Part shown: piece by piece, positions 20,351 to 31,695 of the stretch | Numbering within the stretch: the stretch's first letter is position 1 | Layout: every line of letters starts with the position of its first letter | Origin: Lolium rigidum | Taxonomy: Eukaryota > Streptophyta > Magnoliopsida > Poales > Poaceae | Assembly: GCF_022539505.1 (NCBI RefSeq) | Contig: NC_061508.1 | Location: forward strand, 38,806,256-38,870,255 | DNA: 64,000 nucleotides | Direction: 5' to 3' | The notes under the pieces: model-generated | What the model saw: only the letters and a program-made list of their open reading frames with translations | What the model was told of the DNA's origin: nothing | Databases searched by the model: none | Translations under genes and position numbers: made by a program

Positions 20351-22426
20351 TCATTTTCCTTTCTTCTTGAGAGCTTTCCTCCAGTCGATGGTGTTGTGGT
20401 TGGAAGTAACCCATGTGTGAGTCATGATTTTCCTGATATTTGATATGTCCTTCCCTCCATAGTTTGGGAGAGACATTCCTGTCCAGTCCTCAGCATTCAT
20501 AAGTGCATGGACACCATAATCCTTGCTGCGAGAAAAAAAGTGGGAAGATAAGTTATGTATTCGAGCAAGTAATTTATGTGAGTTACAGAAGAATAAGTGA
20601 ATCGAATTAGCACAATCGAAGTAAGCAACTTAGCTATTATGCTTGGAACAACTAGATGTATTTGGAAAAGGAATTGGAAATGAAATTGTATGAAGCTAGT
20701 AAGAAGCAACCTATCTATAGCAAAGAAAATAACTTAGCCTACTTCAGTACAAGTACTTCCCCCCAGAAACTATTTTGAGCATGCTGGTTAAGCAACTTAG
20801 ATGCTACTGGAGAGCAAATAACACATGCTACTGGAGAGAAAAAAACACATGTGAGAGGAAGCAAAAAACGGGTTGTGCATAAGCAACTAAGGTAATGAGA
20901 AGTTGCAGACATTTTTGAGAAGAACTTGTGTGAGGCTAGCACAAGCAAACCTAAAGTAGGCAACTATGGTATAAATTGAAAAGCAAATTAGTACTCAAGT
21001 TGAACTATGGCAACCTTCTTTTAGAAGCAACTAAGTTGTTTTTAGTAAAACAAATAGATAAATGTATTTGATGTAAGCAACTTGGGTGTCCACAGTAAGG
21101 TGAAGCAAGAACATCTAGGCTACTACTTGAAAGCAACTTAGATGTGCAGTAGGAGCAAACTTAGATGCTAAGAAAAGTAAGGTAATAACTTAACTTTGGA
21201 CAGCAAAAATGAACTAAACAAAAGCTGCAAAAAGCAGGCAGCTGCATTATACAGTAAGCAAGTTATCTGAAGGAGTGTTTTTATGTTCTTACTTAGTTTT
21301 CTGCTTTGGAGCAAAAATGTCGCTGAGGTCAAACTTCTCGAGCTTTATGCGTGACTTTGGGCACTCTTCATTCCATAGAGATGTTATTGCTGACTGAAAT
21401 TTCTTCACAAGCAGGGCCAGTTTTTTATCATTTATTGTCCTCATAGAGTCAAGAACTTCGAATCTTCTGTCATTGATGTTGAGAACAAGAAACCAGTAGT
21501 GGTTCACTTTCACAATTGGGTCTTCGCTCATGTTTTCCAACACTGGAAGCAACACCTGTTCGTGTGGTTGGCAGATAAAAAGGAAATCAGCTCCAAACAG
21601 AACTAGAATGATTACAAAAAAATATGAATGAACACAAAAAGGAAAGAAAAGGGGAAAAAAGATTACCAAGTATTTCTTGTCAAGATGCGCATCCTTCTTC
21701 TCAAAGTACTTCTTGACATGCTTCTGATTCCAACCATATTCCTGCAGTAATGTCTACAGAAAACATTTGAGGAATTCCCAGGTGGGGCAGTTAGTTTTGC
21801 TTTGAAATACCTGTGCTTAACAAGTAAAAAGAAACAGAACAAAACAGATACACAAAAAAGATGTTGTGGTGCTAACCATCAATCTCAAATGCATCACAAC
21901 TTTCTTATCATTCTTATCTTTCCTCAACATAATTGATTCGAGACCTAGTTCGAATATTGTGTTATCTAGCTCAGCGCAAGGCATCATTGAGTTTGCCAGT
22001 TCCTGATGGGACACAAAAAACTTCTCGAAGTTGACAATGATTGGGGTGTTGTCCTTGTGCTGACCCCTTCCATTTTGTTTACCACCCGAGATAACTAGAT
22101 CATAGACTTCCTTCACATCAGCTGAGCATGCATAAGTGTTTTTGCTTGAAAAGTCTATGTACGGTGACTTATAACATGCAGCTGGTCGGATGATCCGGCC
22201 AGGAGCTGCATTTGAGTTGCTTCCAGAAGCATCCATGGAAGGAGTGACCTTGTTGGCAACAGGGGTTGGTGTTTGGAGTTCAGCTTCAGTTTGATGTCCT
22301 ACACCGATAGTATCTGCTTCGTCTGTCAGGTAGCCTTTCTCCCTTTCAACCTTGGTACATAAAGAAATGGCTTCTTCCTCCATTTCTGGACACCAAACAT
22401 CGTCGTAGTCATCGAAAATTGGAGAC
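20351..22426 (-). pseudogene. Ulp1/SENP-like (C48) protease gene, 5'-truncated, catalytic Cys lost
   Basis: Four exons are readable on the minus strand with GT-AG borders: 22426-21877 (cut by copy B), 21753-21667, 21555-21293 and 20525-20351. Exon 1 encodes an acidic linker and a YKSPYIDFSSK to FELGLESIML segment common upstream of plant Ulp1-type domains. Exon 3 has the catalytic-His strand (VNHYWFLVLNI) and the Asp in FEVLDSM. Exon 4 should give the Cys in D-C-G but reads KDYGVHALM: the codon is TAT (20518-20516). The family cleaves SUMO/ubiquitin-like isopeptide bonds; this copy should be inactive. A 767-bp intron separates the last two exons. The N-terminal domain is missing. Confidence 0.82.
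20526..21292 (-). other. Large intron of the Ulp1-like gene with dispersed CAACTTAG motif
   Basis: No ORF of note. On the + strand the words AAGCAACTTAG, AAGCAACTAAG and AACTTAGATG recur about eight times at irregular spacing (for example near 20627, 20787, 20883, 21027, 21076 and 21131). Confidence 0.6.
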
Positions 22427-24017
22427 TGATGCGTGTAGTTGACACGTCCGTTGGGAACCCCAAGAGGAAGGTGTGATGCGCACAGTAGCAAGTTTCCCTC
22501 AGTAAGAAACCAAGGTTTAATCGAACCAGTAGGAGTCAAGAAGCACGTTGAAGGTTGATGGTGGCGGGATGTAGTGCGGCGCAACACCAGGGATTCCGGC
22601 GCCAACGTGGAACCTGCACAACACAACCAAAGTACTTTGCCCCAACGAAACAGTGAGGTTGTCAATCTCACCGGCTTGCTGTAACAAAGGATTAGATGTA
22701 TAGTGTGGATGATGATTGTTCGCAGAAAACAGTAAAACAAGTATTGCAGTAGATTGAATTCGATGTAAAAGAATGGACCGGGGTCCACAGTTCACTAGAG
22801 GTGTCTCTCCCATAAGATAAATAGCATATTGGGTGAACAAATTACAGTCGGGCAATTGAGAAATAGAGAGGGCATGACAATGCACATACATGATATGATG
22901 AATATTGTGAGATTTAATTGGGCATTACAACAAAGTACATAGACCGCTATCCAGCATGCATCTATGCCTAAAAAGTCCACCTTCAGGTTATCATCCGAAC
23001 CCCTTCCAAGCATTAAGTTGCAAAACAACGGACAATTGCATTAAGTATGGTGCGTAATGTAATCAATAACTACATCCTCGGACATAGCATCAATGTTTTA
23101 TCCCTAGTGGCAACAAGCACATCCATAACCTTAGAGGTTTACGTCACTCCCAGCATTCACGGAGACATGAACCCACTATCGAGCATAAATACTCCCTCTT
23201 GGAGTTAAGAGCAAAAACTTGGCCGAGCCTCTACTAATAACGGAGAGCATGCAAGATCATAAACAACACATAGGTAATAGATTGATAATCAACATAACAT
23301 AGTATTCTCTATCCATCGGATCCCGACAAACACAACATATAGAATTACAGATAGATGATCTTGATCATGTTAGGCAGCTCACAAGATCCGACAATGAAGC
23401 ACATGAGGAGAAGACAACCATCTAGCTACTGCTATGGACCAATAGTCCAGGGGTGAACTACTCACTCATCACTCCGGAGGCGACCATGGCGGTGAAGAGT
23501 CCTCCGGGAGATGAATCCCCTCTCCGGCAGGGTGCCGGAGGTGATCTCCAGAATCCCCCGAGATGGGATTGGCGGTGGCGGCGTCTCTGGAAGGTTTTCC
23601 GTATCGTGGCTCTCGGTACTGGGTGTTTCGCGACGAAGACCTTAAGTAGGCGGAAGGGCGGAGTCGGAGGGGTCATGGGGGCCCCACACAGCAGGGCCGC
23701 GCGGGCCCCTCCTGGGTCGCGCCGCCCTAGTGTGGCAGCGCCCCGTGGCCCCACTTCGTCTTCCCTTCGGTCTTCTGGAAGCTTCGTGGCAAAATAGGAC
23801 CCTGGGCGTTGATTTCGTCCAATTCCGAGAATATTTCCTTTGTAGGATTTCTGAAACCAAAAACAGCAGAAAACAAGAATCGGCTCTTCGGCATCTCGTT
23901 AATAGGTTAGTGCCGGAAAATGCATAAATACGACATATAATGTGTATAAAACATGTAGATATCATCAATAATGTGGCATGGAACATAAGAAATTATCGAT
24001 ACGTCGGAGACGTATCA
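22427..24017 (-). repeat. 3' LTR of Sabrina-like copy B
   Basis: 1591 bp, on the minus strand TGATACGTCTCCGACG... to ...ACGCATCA. The interior side is marked by AAGCTTGGGGATGC immediately upstream of the LTR. Confidence 0.93.
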
Positions 24018-24035
24018 GCATCCCCAAGCTTAGTT

Positions 24036-24054
24036 CTCGCTCGTCCCGAGCGAG
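24036..24054 (-). promoter_or_regulatory. Stem-loop upstream of the polypurine tract, copy B
   Basis: CTCGCTCG-TCC-CGAGCGAG on the + strand: a perfect 8-bp stem with a 3-nt loop, 18 bp from the LTR edge. Equivalent stems with different base pairs occur in copies C and E. The function is unknown. Confidence 0.7.
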
Positions 24055-25151
24055 TAAACGATAACAAAGATAATTTCTGGAGTGACATGCCATCATAACT
24101 TTGATCATACTATTGTAAACATATGTAATGAATGCAGCGATCAAAACAATGGTAATGACATGAGTAAACAAATGAATCATAAAGCAAAGACTTTTCATGA
24201 ATAGTACTTAAAGACAAGCATCAATAAGTCTTGCATAAGAGTTAACTCATAAAGCAATAAATCAAAGTAAAGGTATTGAAGCAACACAAAGGAAGATTAA
24301 GTTACAGCGGTTGCTTTCAACTTATAACATGTATATCTCATGGATAATTGTCAACATAGAGTAATATAACAAGTGCAATATGCAAGTATGTAGGAATCAA
24401 TGCACAGTTCACACAAGTGTTTGCTTCTTGAGGTGGAGAGAAATAGGTGAACCGACTCAACATAAAAGTAAAAGAAAGGTCCTTCAAAGAGGAAAGCATC
24501 GATTGCTATATTTGTGCTAGAGCTTTTATTTTCAAAACAAGAAACAATTTTGTCAACGGTAGTAATAAAGCATATGTATCATGTAAATTATATCTTACAA
24601 GTTGCAAGCCTCATGCATAGTATACTAATAGTGCCCGCACCTTGTCCTAATTAGCTTGGACTACCGGGATCATCGCAATACACATGTTTTAACCAAGTTT
24701 CACAAAGGGGTACCTCCATGCCACCTGTACAAAGGTCTAAGGAGAAAGCTCGCATTTTGGATTTCTCGCTTTTGATTATTCTCAACTTAGATATCCATAC
24801 CGGGACAACATAGACAACAGATAATGGACTCCTCTTTAATGCATAAGCATGTAGCAACAATTAGTGTTCTCATATGAGATTGAGGATATATGTCCAAAAC
24901 TGAAACTTCCACCATGATTCATGGCTTTAGTTAGCGGCCCAATGTTCTTCTCTAACAATATGCATGCTCTAACCATTAAAGTGGTAGATCTATCTTACTT
25001 CGTACAAGACGGACATGCATAGCAACTCACATGATATTCAACAAAGAGTAGTTGATGGCGTCCCCGAAACATGGTTATCGCACAACAAGCAACTTAATAA
25101 GAGATAAAGTGCATAAGTACATATTCAATACCACAATAGTTTTTAAGCTAT

Positions 25152-25337
25152 TTGTCCCATGAGCTATATATTGCAAAGGTAAAGAATGGAAATTTTAAAG
25201 GTAGCACTCAAGCAATTTACTTTGGAATGGCGGAGAAATACCATGTAGTAGGTAGGTATGGTGGACACAAATGGCATAGTGGTTGGCTCAAGGATTTTGG
25301 ATGCATGAGAAGTATTCCCTCTCAATGCAAGGTTTAG
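25152..25337 (+). CDS. Conserved small ORF antisense to Sabrina-like copy B
   Basis: 61 residues beginning MSHELYIAKVKNGNFKG and containing VVGRYGGHKWHSGWLKDFG. The same frame is open in copy C (43012-43197) and, on the opposite strand, in copy E (60568-60386), where the last ~12 residues differ. It is antisense to the retrotransposon. No known domain. It may be a relic of an unrelated gene or a chance frame preserved because the copies are similar; translation is not implied. Confidence 0.35.
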   Translation: MSHELYIAKVKNGNFKGSTQAIYFGMAEKYHVVGRYGGHKWHSGWLKDFGCMRSIPSQCKV

Positions 25338-26112
25338 GCTAGCAAGGTTATTTGAAACAAACACAAGGATGAACCGGTGCAGCAAAACTCACATAAAAGA
25401 CATATTGTAAACATTATAAGACTCTACACCGTCTTCCTTGTTGTTCAAACTCAATACTAGAAATTATCTAGACTTTAGAGAGACCAAATATGCAAACCAA
25501 ATTTTAGCAAGCTCTTCGTATTTCTTCATTAATGGGTGCAAAGTATATGATGCAAGAGCTTAAACATGAGCACAACAATTGCCAAGTATCAAATTATTCA
25601 AGACATTGTAGAATTACTACATGTAGCCTTTCCCAATTCCAACCATATAACAATTTAACGAAGAAGATTCAACCTTCGCCATGAATACTATGAGTAAAGC
25701 CTAAGGACATATTTGTCCATACGCAACAGCGGAGCGTGTCTCTCTCCCACACAATGAATGCTAGGATCCATTTTATTCAAACAAAAAAAACAAAAACAAA
25801 CCGACGCTCCAAGCAAAGCACATAAGATGTGATGGAATAAAAATATAGTTTCAGGGGAGGAACCTGATAATGTTGTCGATGAAGAAGGGGATGCCTTGGG
25901 CATACCCAAGCTTAGACGCTTGAGTCTTCTTAGAATATGCAGGGGTGAACCACCGGGGCATCCCCAAGCTTAGAGCTTTCACTCTCCTTGATCATATTGT
26001 ATCATCCTCCTCTCTTGATCCTTGAAAACTTCCTCCACACCAAACTCGAAACAACTCATTAGAGGGTTAGTGTACAATAAAAATTAACATGTTCAGAGGT
26101 GACACAATCATT

Positions 26113-26212
26113 NNNNNNNNNNNNNNNNNNNNNNNNNNNNNNNNNNNNNNNNNNNNNNNNNNNNNNNNNNNNNNNNNNNNNNNNNNNNNNNNNNNNNNNN
26201 NNNNNNNNNNNN
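26113..26212. other. Assembly gap (100 N)
   Basis: Left flank is Sabrina-like copy B at the point equivalent to 12797 in copy A; right flank is unrelated sequence. The missing part should include at least the gag and 5' LTR of copy B. Confidence 0.97.
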
Positions 26213-26270
26213 CGTAACTATATTCCCTCTATTTATGCATTATTTTCCACGATCTAAAAATGTTAAACTG

Positions 26271-26870
26271 AAAAGTGGTATAATTTTGGTGTAAACAAGA
26301 GACATACATATTTGCGGATTTCGGTGAATGCATTATTTGTCACCCCTCTAACAAGTATCAACTCTCTTTAACATTCCTTTTCTTTTAGGGAATATAGTTT
26401 GAGATATAGTGTTGATAATTTGAAACGGCCCAAAAGTGGTATAATTTTGGTATAAACATGAGGCATACATATTTGAGGGATTTCTGTGAATGAATTATTT
26501 ATCACCCCTCTAACAATTATCAACTATCTTTAGCATTTCTTTTCTTTTAGGGAATATAGTTTTGGTAATTTGAAATATCCCAAAAGTGGTATAATTTTGG
26601 TAGAAACATGAGACATACATATTTGTCATATTTGGGGGATTTCGGCAAATGGATTATTTATCACCCCTCTAAGAATTATTAACTTTCTTTAGCGTTCCTT
26701 TTCTTTTAGGGAATATAGTTTAGGATATAGTTTTGGTTATTTGAAACGTCCCAAAAGTGGTATAATTTTGGTATAAACACGAGACATACATATTTGTAGA
26801 ATTTCGGTGAATGCATTATTCATCACCCCTCTAACAATTATCGACTATCTTTAGCATTCCTATATTTCCT
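26271..26870. repeat. Minisatellite, four copies of a 150-171 bp unit
   Basis: AAAAGTGGTATAATTTTGG starts at 26271, 26432, 26582 and 26753. Each unit continues with AAACATGAGACATACATATTT, TTTCGGTGAATG, ATCACCCCTCTAACAATTAT and a TTCTTTTAGGGAATATAG segment. Copies differ by small indels. It lies just downstream of the GRF-type gene. Confidence 0.9.
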
Positions 26871-26985
26871 AACACTTATTTTTTTTTTGGTAATTTCGGT
26901 GAATGCACACACTAACTTTGAAAACAACTACAAGTACATGTAACTAAATAATGGATTTGTAACAAGGAATCCCTTGTAACAACTT

Positions 26986-27526
26986 CTAGCGCCTGATGAG
27001 CAATGATAAGAATCTGATCGCAATTATACAAAAAAAATAACCAACCATCAGATTAGCTTGCTTCTTCAACTCGATCAACTGCCTTAACTGCTTGTTCATT
27101 TTCTTCAGTTCTCCCTTCACTTCCACCAGTTCTGCATTGGGAGCATTAGGCATAATCGGAACGGCTACTCTCTCCGCCATATTCTCTACAGCAAGTCCCC
27201 CCTCCCAAATTGCGCTCCCCAATAGCCCCAATTGATTCCTACAATTGAAGCCTCTGAACGTACACATTGGTCCACTCGGAATGCCTGCATTTCTTCAGGA
27301 TCTGAAAACAACAACGTGAACCCTAAATCCCAAATTCGAGGGAATAACAAGAAAATCGAGAGAAAACAAAGCAATTGGAGCGAGATCTAAACTTATCCCC
27401 CTCTCTATATGGCAAGCTCTCGCATGCAAGGAACTCACGTCCACGGTTTCCGTTGTCGTTCGTCTTACAAATCAACCGCTTAAGAGGCTCCTGGCGTGGG
27501 CAGTCAGGGCATCTTGTCAAAGGCAC
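26986..27526 (-). pseudogene. GRF-type zinc-finger protein with C-terminal membrane segment, degraded
   Basis: Exon 1 (27526 to about 27395) encodes a GRF-like zinc-finger half: CPDCPRQEPLKRLICKT...NRGREFLAC. No ATG precedes it in frame, only a GTG. A GT-AG intron leads to exon 2 (27301-26986), which opens KKCRHSEW, the expected closing Cys/Trp part. A stop and frame change then follow, and a third segment ends in a lysine/leucine coiled coil (VKGELKKMNKQLRQLIELKK) and a hydrophobic stretch (VGYFFCIIAIRFLSLLI) just before the stop. Small proteins with a GRF finger and a C-terminal membrane anchor are frequent in grass genomes. GRF fingers bind single-stranded nucleic acid in characterised proteins. 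Lost start and frame breaks suggest a pseudogene or captured fragment. Confidence 0.6.
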
Positions 27527-28511
27527 GGGTCCATACTCGCGGCCATGAAGAACGTGAGGTCAAAGAGAAACTAGACATCACCCGCCTACCGGAGAAGGAC
27601 TGCCGCTGGCGGAGAAGAAGAACAATGGGGCGCGAGGAAAGAAAGGGGAAGCAATGGCACGGGCATGGACGTGGGGCTGGCTCGGGTTCCCATTTTGCAC
27701 GGTGATGTGGGTCCGGCGCACTAACGTGGACAAGTTGTGGGTCCCATGATGATCTGGATAAGTGGAGACGTGTCCACTGCAGGGCACCAACAGCGGCCCC
27801 ACTGCCAGCACCAACCAACCGTCAACTTTTTTTTGGCATCCAAAACTTTTAGGGAGTTAAAGATGTAGCCACCTAGCAAATCTTCTAAACCCAACTCTTA
27901 AGCTTTGTTTCACATTGATATTTATCACCTATTGACCGTTCAACCATATGTTGACATCATATTAATTTAAACTTTGATACTTGTATCTCGTACATTTCAA
28001 AAATATTTCAAATCAATATTTTCTTTAAAACTTCAAATCCAATTTTCAACACAATCCAAGAAAATAGTTCATCACCATATCACATTCTATCTATAAAGGG
28101 CTCTAGCCTAACCGGCTGTTGAGGCACCTCTCGCACGCACACACTTGTCATCTGTCCGATTCGGGTCAAACAGTTTGTTTTCGCCCCATGGATTGACTGC
28201 TGCCATTTGATTTCCTTTATTGTTTGTTCTCTTCTGGTAAAACTACAAACGTCCATGACAGTTGGGCCACTTGATATTCAGGGCCCACGATTCAGGGGAG
28301 GGTGAAGACTTTATTTCTTTACTCCGGTCTTGTGTGGAATGTGAAAAACTAGAGCGCACTGGCCAAACAGATTGATACCTCCTCTCCCCTCCTCTCATCT
28401 TCCTCGTTAAGGCGGAGGCAAAAATATCTTCCGTGCCGAAGCTCGTTTCTCTCACACCTACTCGTCTCCTTCCCTGCAATCTCAGGGCATTATGGCATGT
28501 CTGCGCCCCCA
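27527..28511. other. No gene seen; upstream flank of the GRF-type gene
   Basis: 27.54-27.82 kb is GC-rich with chance ORFs on both strands. 27.82-28.1 kb is AT-rich. A TATA-like CTATCTATAAAGGGC lies near 28090. No recognisable coding domain. Confidence 0.5.
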
Positions 28512-29862
28512 GGGCATCTCCCGGTGCGACGTATTTCGGACGTCTAAATTGTCCGTGGGTGTCCGTTTGCGTCGCTAGACGGACGCCAAAATGACCGCGA
28601 AGGCGAAATATCCGTTTGCGTCGGAGGCTACCTCCAGCGGTCCGACGCATTTTGGACATGCAAGTGTTTTTTTTCGTGCTACTTCTTCTCATTTTTGTTG
28701 AATGAGCAAGTTTAAACTCGAAAAAGTAGTACTGAATGGTGTCGTGTTGCTCCAATTGAATATATTATAGCCTAAACAATTCACCGGATACTTCAATTGA
28801 ATTGGATCAAACATATTTAACATACAAAGCAGAACAAGTTAAAAAAATATATAAACTAAAACTAATTTTTGGCCTTCTTGTTAGAAGGCCCTGCCTCGTC
28901 GTCCAAACTCCTGCGCCTCTTGTTTGTCACCTCCTCGTCGGAAGAGGAACTGGAGGACGACGCGCCCGTCGAGGAGTTGAAACTGGAAGAAATGTCGTCT
29001 TCGTCGTCGGTGAACGGACGACGACGACGACGCGCCGCCCGCGCCAGCGCCCTTGCCCGGGCCCTGGACTTCTTCCTTGCGGCCGCCTTGTCGTCCGCCG
29101 CCTCCTGCGCCTCCAGCCGGACGAACTTGGTGTCGGAGTCCTCCTCCTCCTCCTGCCCCTCCTCCTTGTCGTCGGCGTCGCTGCCAGCACCGCCTCCGTC
29201 CTTCTCCTGGCTTTCGCTGGTATTGCCGCCTCCGTCCTCCTCCTCCTCAGTCGGCGTGGAGGCAGGGTCGCTGGGCATGGAGCCCGGATCGCTTGGCGTC
29301 GCACAGGATTCCCACCAATGCAGAAATCCGGGCTACTTGCCCTCGCTCTCTGAGTCCGACGGCAGCGTGTAGTCGCTCATGGCGTGCCGGTGTTGGAGAA
29401 GAAGAAGAAGAGGAAGAAGAAGAAGGAGGCGGTTCGACTTGAATTACCGTAGACGCAGGGGTTATAATCTGCGGGGATTAACGGCGGCGCGTATAATGAA
29501 GAGGCCGGCGGTTGCTCTTCCGCGGCGGTTCGGCGCTCCATTGCGCGGTTGGCGGGTTGATCGGCGCAGTTGCCACACCGGCGGTTGACATTCGCGCGCT
29601 TGCTGTGAATTCGAGGCCGGTCGAACCTGGGTCGCTGCCATGAGGGCCCGTGGGGAAGCGAGCGGACGCTAGGTGCGACCGTGCAGCGTCCACGGAGACG
29701 CAAACCTGACGCATATTTGCGTCGCGTTTGCGTCGTCGCGAACGCCCCTGACATGATGCGTCGCCCCGCTGGAGGTGGTGTCAGACTGTCAGAACATTTC
29801 CGGTCTGCACGGACGTAAACGATCGCTCAACGTCCATTTGCGTCGCGCCACTGGAGATGCCC
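28512..29862 (-). mobile_element. Non-autonomous PIF/Harbinger-like element
   Basis: Terminal inverted repeats: the left end starts GGGCATCTCCCGGTGCGACG and the right end, reversed, GGGCATCTCCAGTGGCGCG; further GACGCAAA-rich subterminal repeats occur on both sides. Flanking trinucleotides are CCA and TCA, a one-base mismatch to a 3-bp duplication. GGGCATCTCC termini and 3-bp duplications are typical of grass PIF/Harbinger elements. There is no DDE transposase or Myb-like gene; only a low-complexity ORF on the minus strand. Confidence 0.75.
28862..29379 (-). pseudogene. Low-complexity acidic/basic protein of the Harbinger-like element
   Basis: A minus-strand start at 29379 (MSDYTLPSDSESEGK) stops after 15 codons at about 29332. 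A frame from 29278 gives 138 residues: acidic Glu/Asp/Gly/Ser repeats, a predicted helix (FVRLEAQEAADDKAAARKK), an Arg/Ala-rich basic block (ARALARAARRRRR) that could be a nuclear localisation signal, a Ser run and a C-terminal SNKKAKN. The two pieces look like one ORF split by a nonsense or frameshift change. No catalytic domain. Similar acidic ORFs recur in such elements of Triticeae; their role is unknown. Confidence 0.5.
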
Positions 29863-31695
29863 TCACGCGCTTTCTGCCACTGGTGATGTGAGGGTGCCCT
29901 GATGGCGAGGGGAGCCATCTTAGGCGGGTTCCTGGCGTCAGCGCGGTGCCTTGTGACTAGGCTGCGGGGGACAAGGAGGTCGCAGACTGTAGCCATCGAT
30001 TGGTCGGTTGTCATTTGGTCCTCTCGTCCCTTCCCCGTCGTATCTCCTCCTCTTCCTACCCGTCGCTAGGAGCTGTGACTCTAGCCAGGTACTTCCTTCA
30101 CATCATGTCCCTCCTCCAAAATATGTTCTCATCTGTGTCTGGCGGTTGCAGCCGCCAAGACGAACGCTCATCACCGACACACTACAGGGCGTCTGTACAT
30201 CGACTCCTTCTCCTCTATTTCTTTGTTTTGTTGATTTGTTTCTCTGACTGGTTGTCAAGCGTTGTATACTTTTCCTTTTCAGATCTTATTTGTGAGGTAC
30301 TTCTTCACATACGAGATGCAGCCCTATGCATACAGCTTTGTTTATGAGATCCGGTTTTATGACATTCTTGTCCTTTATTCCTTTTCACATCTTCTTTGTG
30401 AGGTACTTAAAAAATTATGTGTTCACAAACGAGATGGAGCCTATGTCTATAGCTTTGTCTATAAGATTTGATTTTGTGACATGCTTGTTGATAGCATCAA
30501 CTCCGTGTGTACCAACTCGTTGGGACTTCAACTGCAGAGTGTTATAGAAAGCGTCTTTTCCGCACAAGTGTGACTCGAGGGTGTATATCAAACTCTCGGG
30601 GAATTGGCGGAGAGATGTCTTTCTATTCTCCTCTTGAAGCAACCTACAAAAAAAATTATTTGCCTTGTTTCCCGAACTCCACCATGTGGTTGTCACGCAT
30701 AAGATTTTGTATTAATAAAACTGAAATAAACTTATCAATAAATAGAATAAAATAATCTATGTCTAGACAAGGAAAGTAAAAATAATAAGATAAAGGTATT
30801 TTTGGTATTTTTGTTTGTGTTTTCTAATAGTAATTTTTTATTTTCGGAGTTAATTAATGCAAAAAATATAAAAAGTGTTAAAAGTGTTCGAAAGTTGTTT
30901 CTTATAATAAAAAGTGGACCGGAGTTCATGGCTTCAGTTCACTATTCTCTCATAAGGTGTAATGGACAGAAAAAAAATCACAGGCAACATAATATTGATG
31001 AAACTTTATTCTTTGTATGATTAGCATTCATATAGGCATCGTGTCCTATTTTAGGGATGATGCAACACATCTCTCTTATTCTTCTTTAAAAAGAAAAAAA
31101 CTCTATTAGCCTAGCATGCACATACATGGTTTCGGAACACCGAAAACCAAAAGATAATGCACGAGTCATATAAATGATATGACGAACACTTCATTGTTCG
31201 CCTTTCAAGATACATCTTCTCCCATGAGGATCAGACTTGGTGCAGTGGATGTGGTTCGTGTATTCACTAAGATAACGCGAGGGATGTTGTTTTGAGTGGG
31301 AGCTCGTCTAATAACTTAGATTTAAATTTGAACCTAATTTATCATGAGCTTAGTCTAAATATATTGGCAAGTGTGTATCTGGTAAAACCGTAAAAGTAAA
31401 AAATCGAACTTTGTGTTTGGAATCACAAGTGAAATTGGGATTCACAGAAAACAAAGAAGTAAAACGGAGTTACCAGTCCCGCCGATAAAATTAATGCACG
31501 TGAAATATGAACTTTTTTTGGGAAAGAAATTCAAATTTTGTAATCTCGAACGACAATTTCATTTTAAATGCATTTTTATCGATGAATCCGTCTCGACGAG
31601 ATTTTCAAAACTAACATCCATAAACTAGCATCCATGTTAATATGTTTTGATAAAATAGAAATCATGCTAAGAATCATCAACCCTAAAAAAAGTGA
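29863..31695. other. No gene seen; diverged repeats
   Basis: Two diverged copies of a ~120-bp unit (TTTGTGAGGTACTT...ACGAGATG.AGCC.TATG) lie at about 30280-30380 and 30388-30480. From ~30505 to 31300 there are faint resemblances to the Sabrina-like LTR (ACCAACTCGTTGGGA; GTGGACCGGAGTTCATGG...TTCACTATTCTCTCATAAGG near 30913), suggesting an ancient related LTR. Short frames carry no domain. Confidence 0.4.

Larger units (their letters stand above)
16986..22426 (+). mobile_element. Mutator-like element with transposase and Ulp1-like gene, truncated
   Basis: A FAR1-type MULE transposase (17300-20167, +) and a Ulp1/C48-like gene (22426-20351, -) face each other across 183 bp. This pairing is known in plant MULEs that carry a Ulp1-like gene (the Kaonashi type). 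Terminal inverted repeats and a 9-bp duplication could not be located: the left side abuts a TGTAAT LTR fragment and the right side is cut by Sabrina-like copy B. Both genes are decayed. The left boundary is approximate. Confidence 0.65.
22427..26112 (-). mobile_element. Sabrina-like element copy B (3' LTR and 3' interior)
   Basis: Minus-strand element: 3' LTR 22427-24017, then interior rising to the gap at 26113. Inserted in exon 1 of the Ulp1-like gene; GAGAC (22422-22426) would be one target duplication. The gag region and 5' LTR lie in or beyond the gap. 24018-26112 holds the hairpin next to the polypurine tract, an antisense small ORF and PPT-like CATCCCCAAGCTTAG motifs, and no other gene. 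Confidence 0.92.

Noticed and set aside
23453..23986. ORFs within Sabrina-like LTRs, also seen at 41290-41844, 52906-53439, 56772-57141 and 61829-62279
   Set aside because: They recur only because the LTR recurs, overlap on both strands and fall in GC-rich promoter/leader sequence.
28243..28755. 170-residue minus-strand ORF at the left end of the Harbinger-like element
   Set aside because: It crosses the element boundary and the terminal inverted repeat, with no domain; a chance frame.
29395..29430. GAA-rich tract as a regulatory repeat (similarly the AAG run at 39680-39730)
   Set aside because: Simple microsatellites; the second is just the Lys-rich coding tract of a broken gag.
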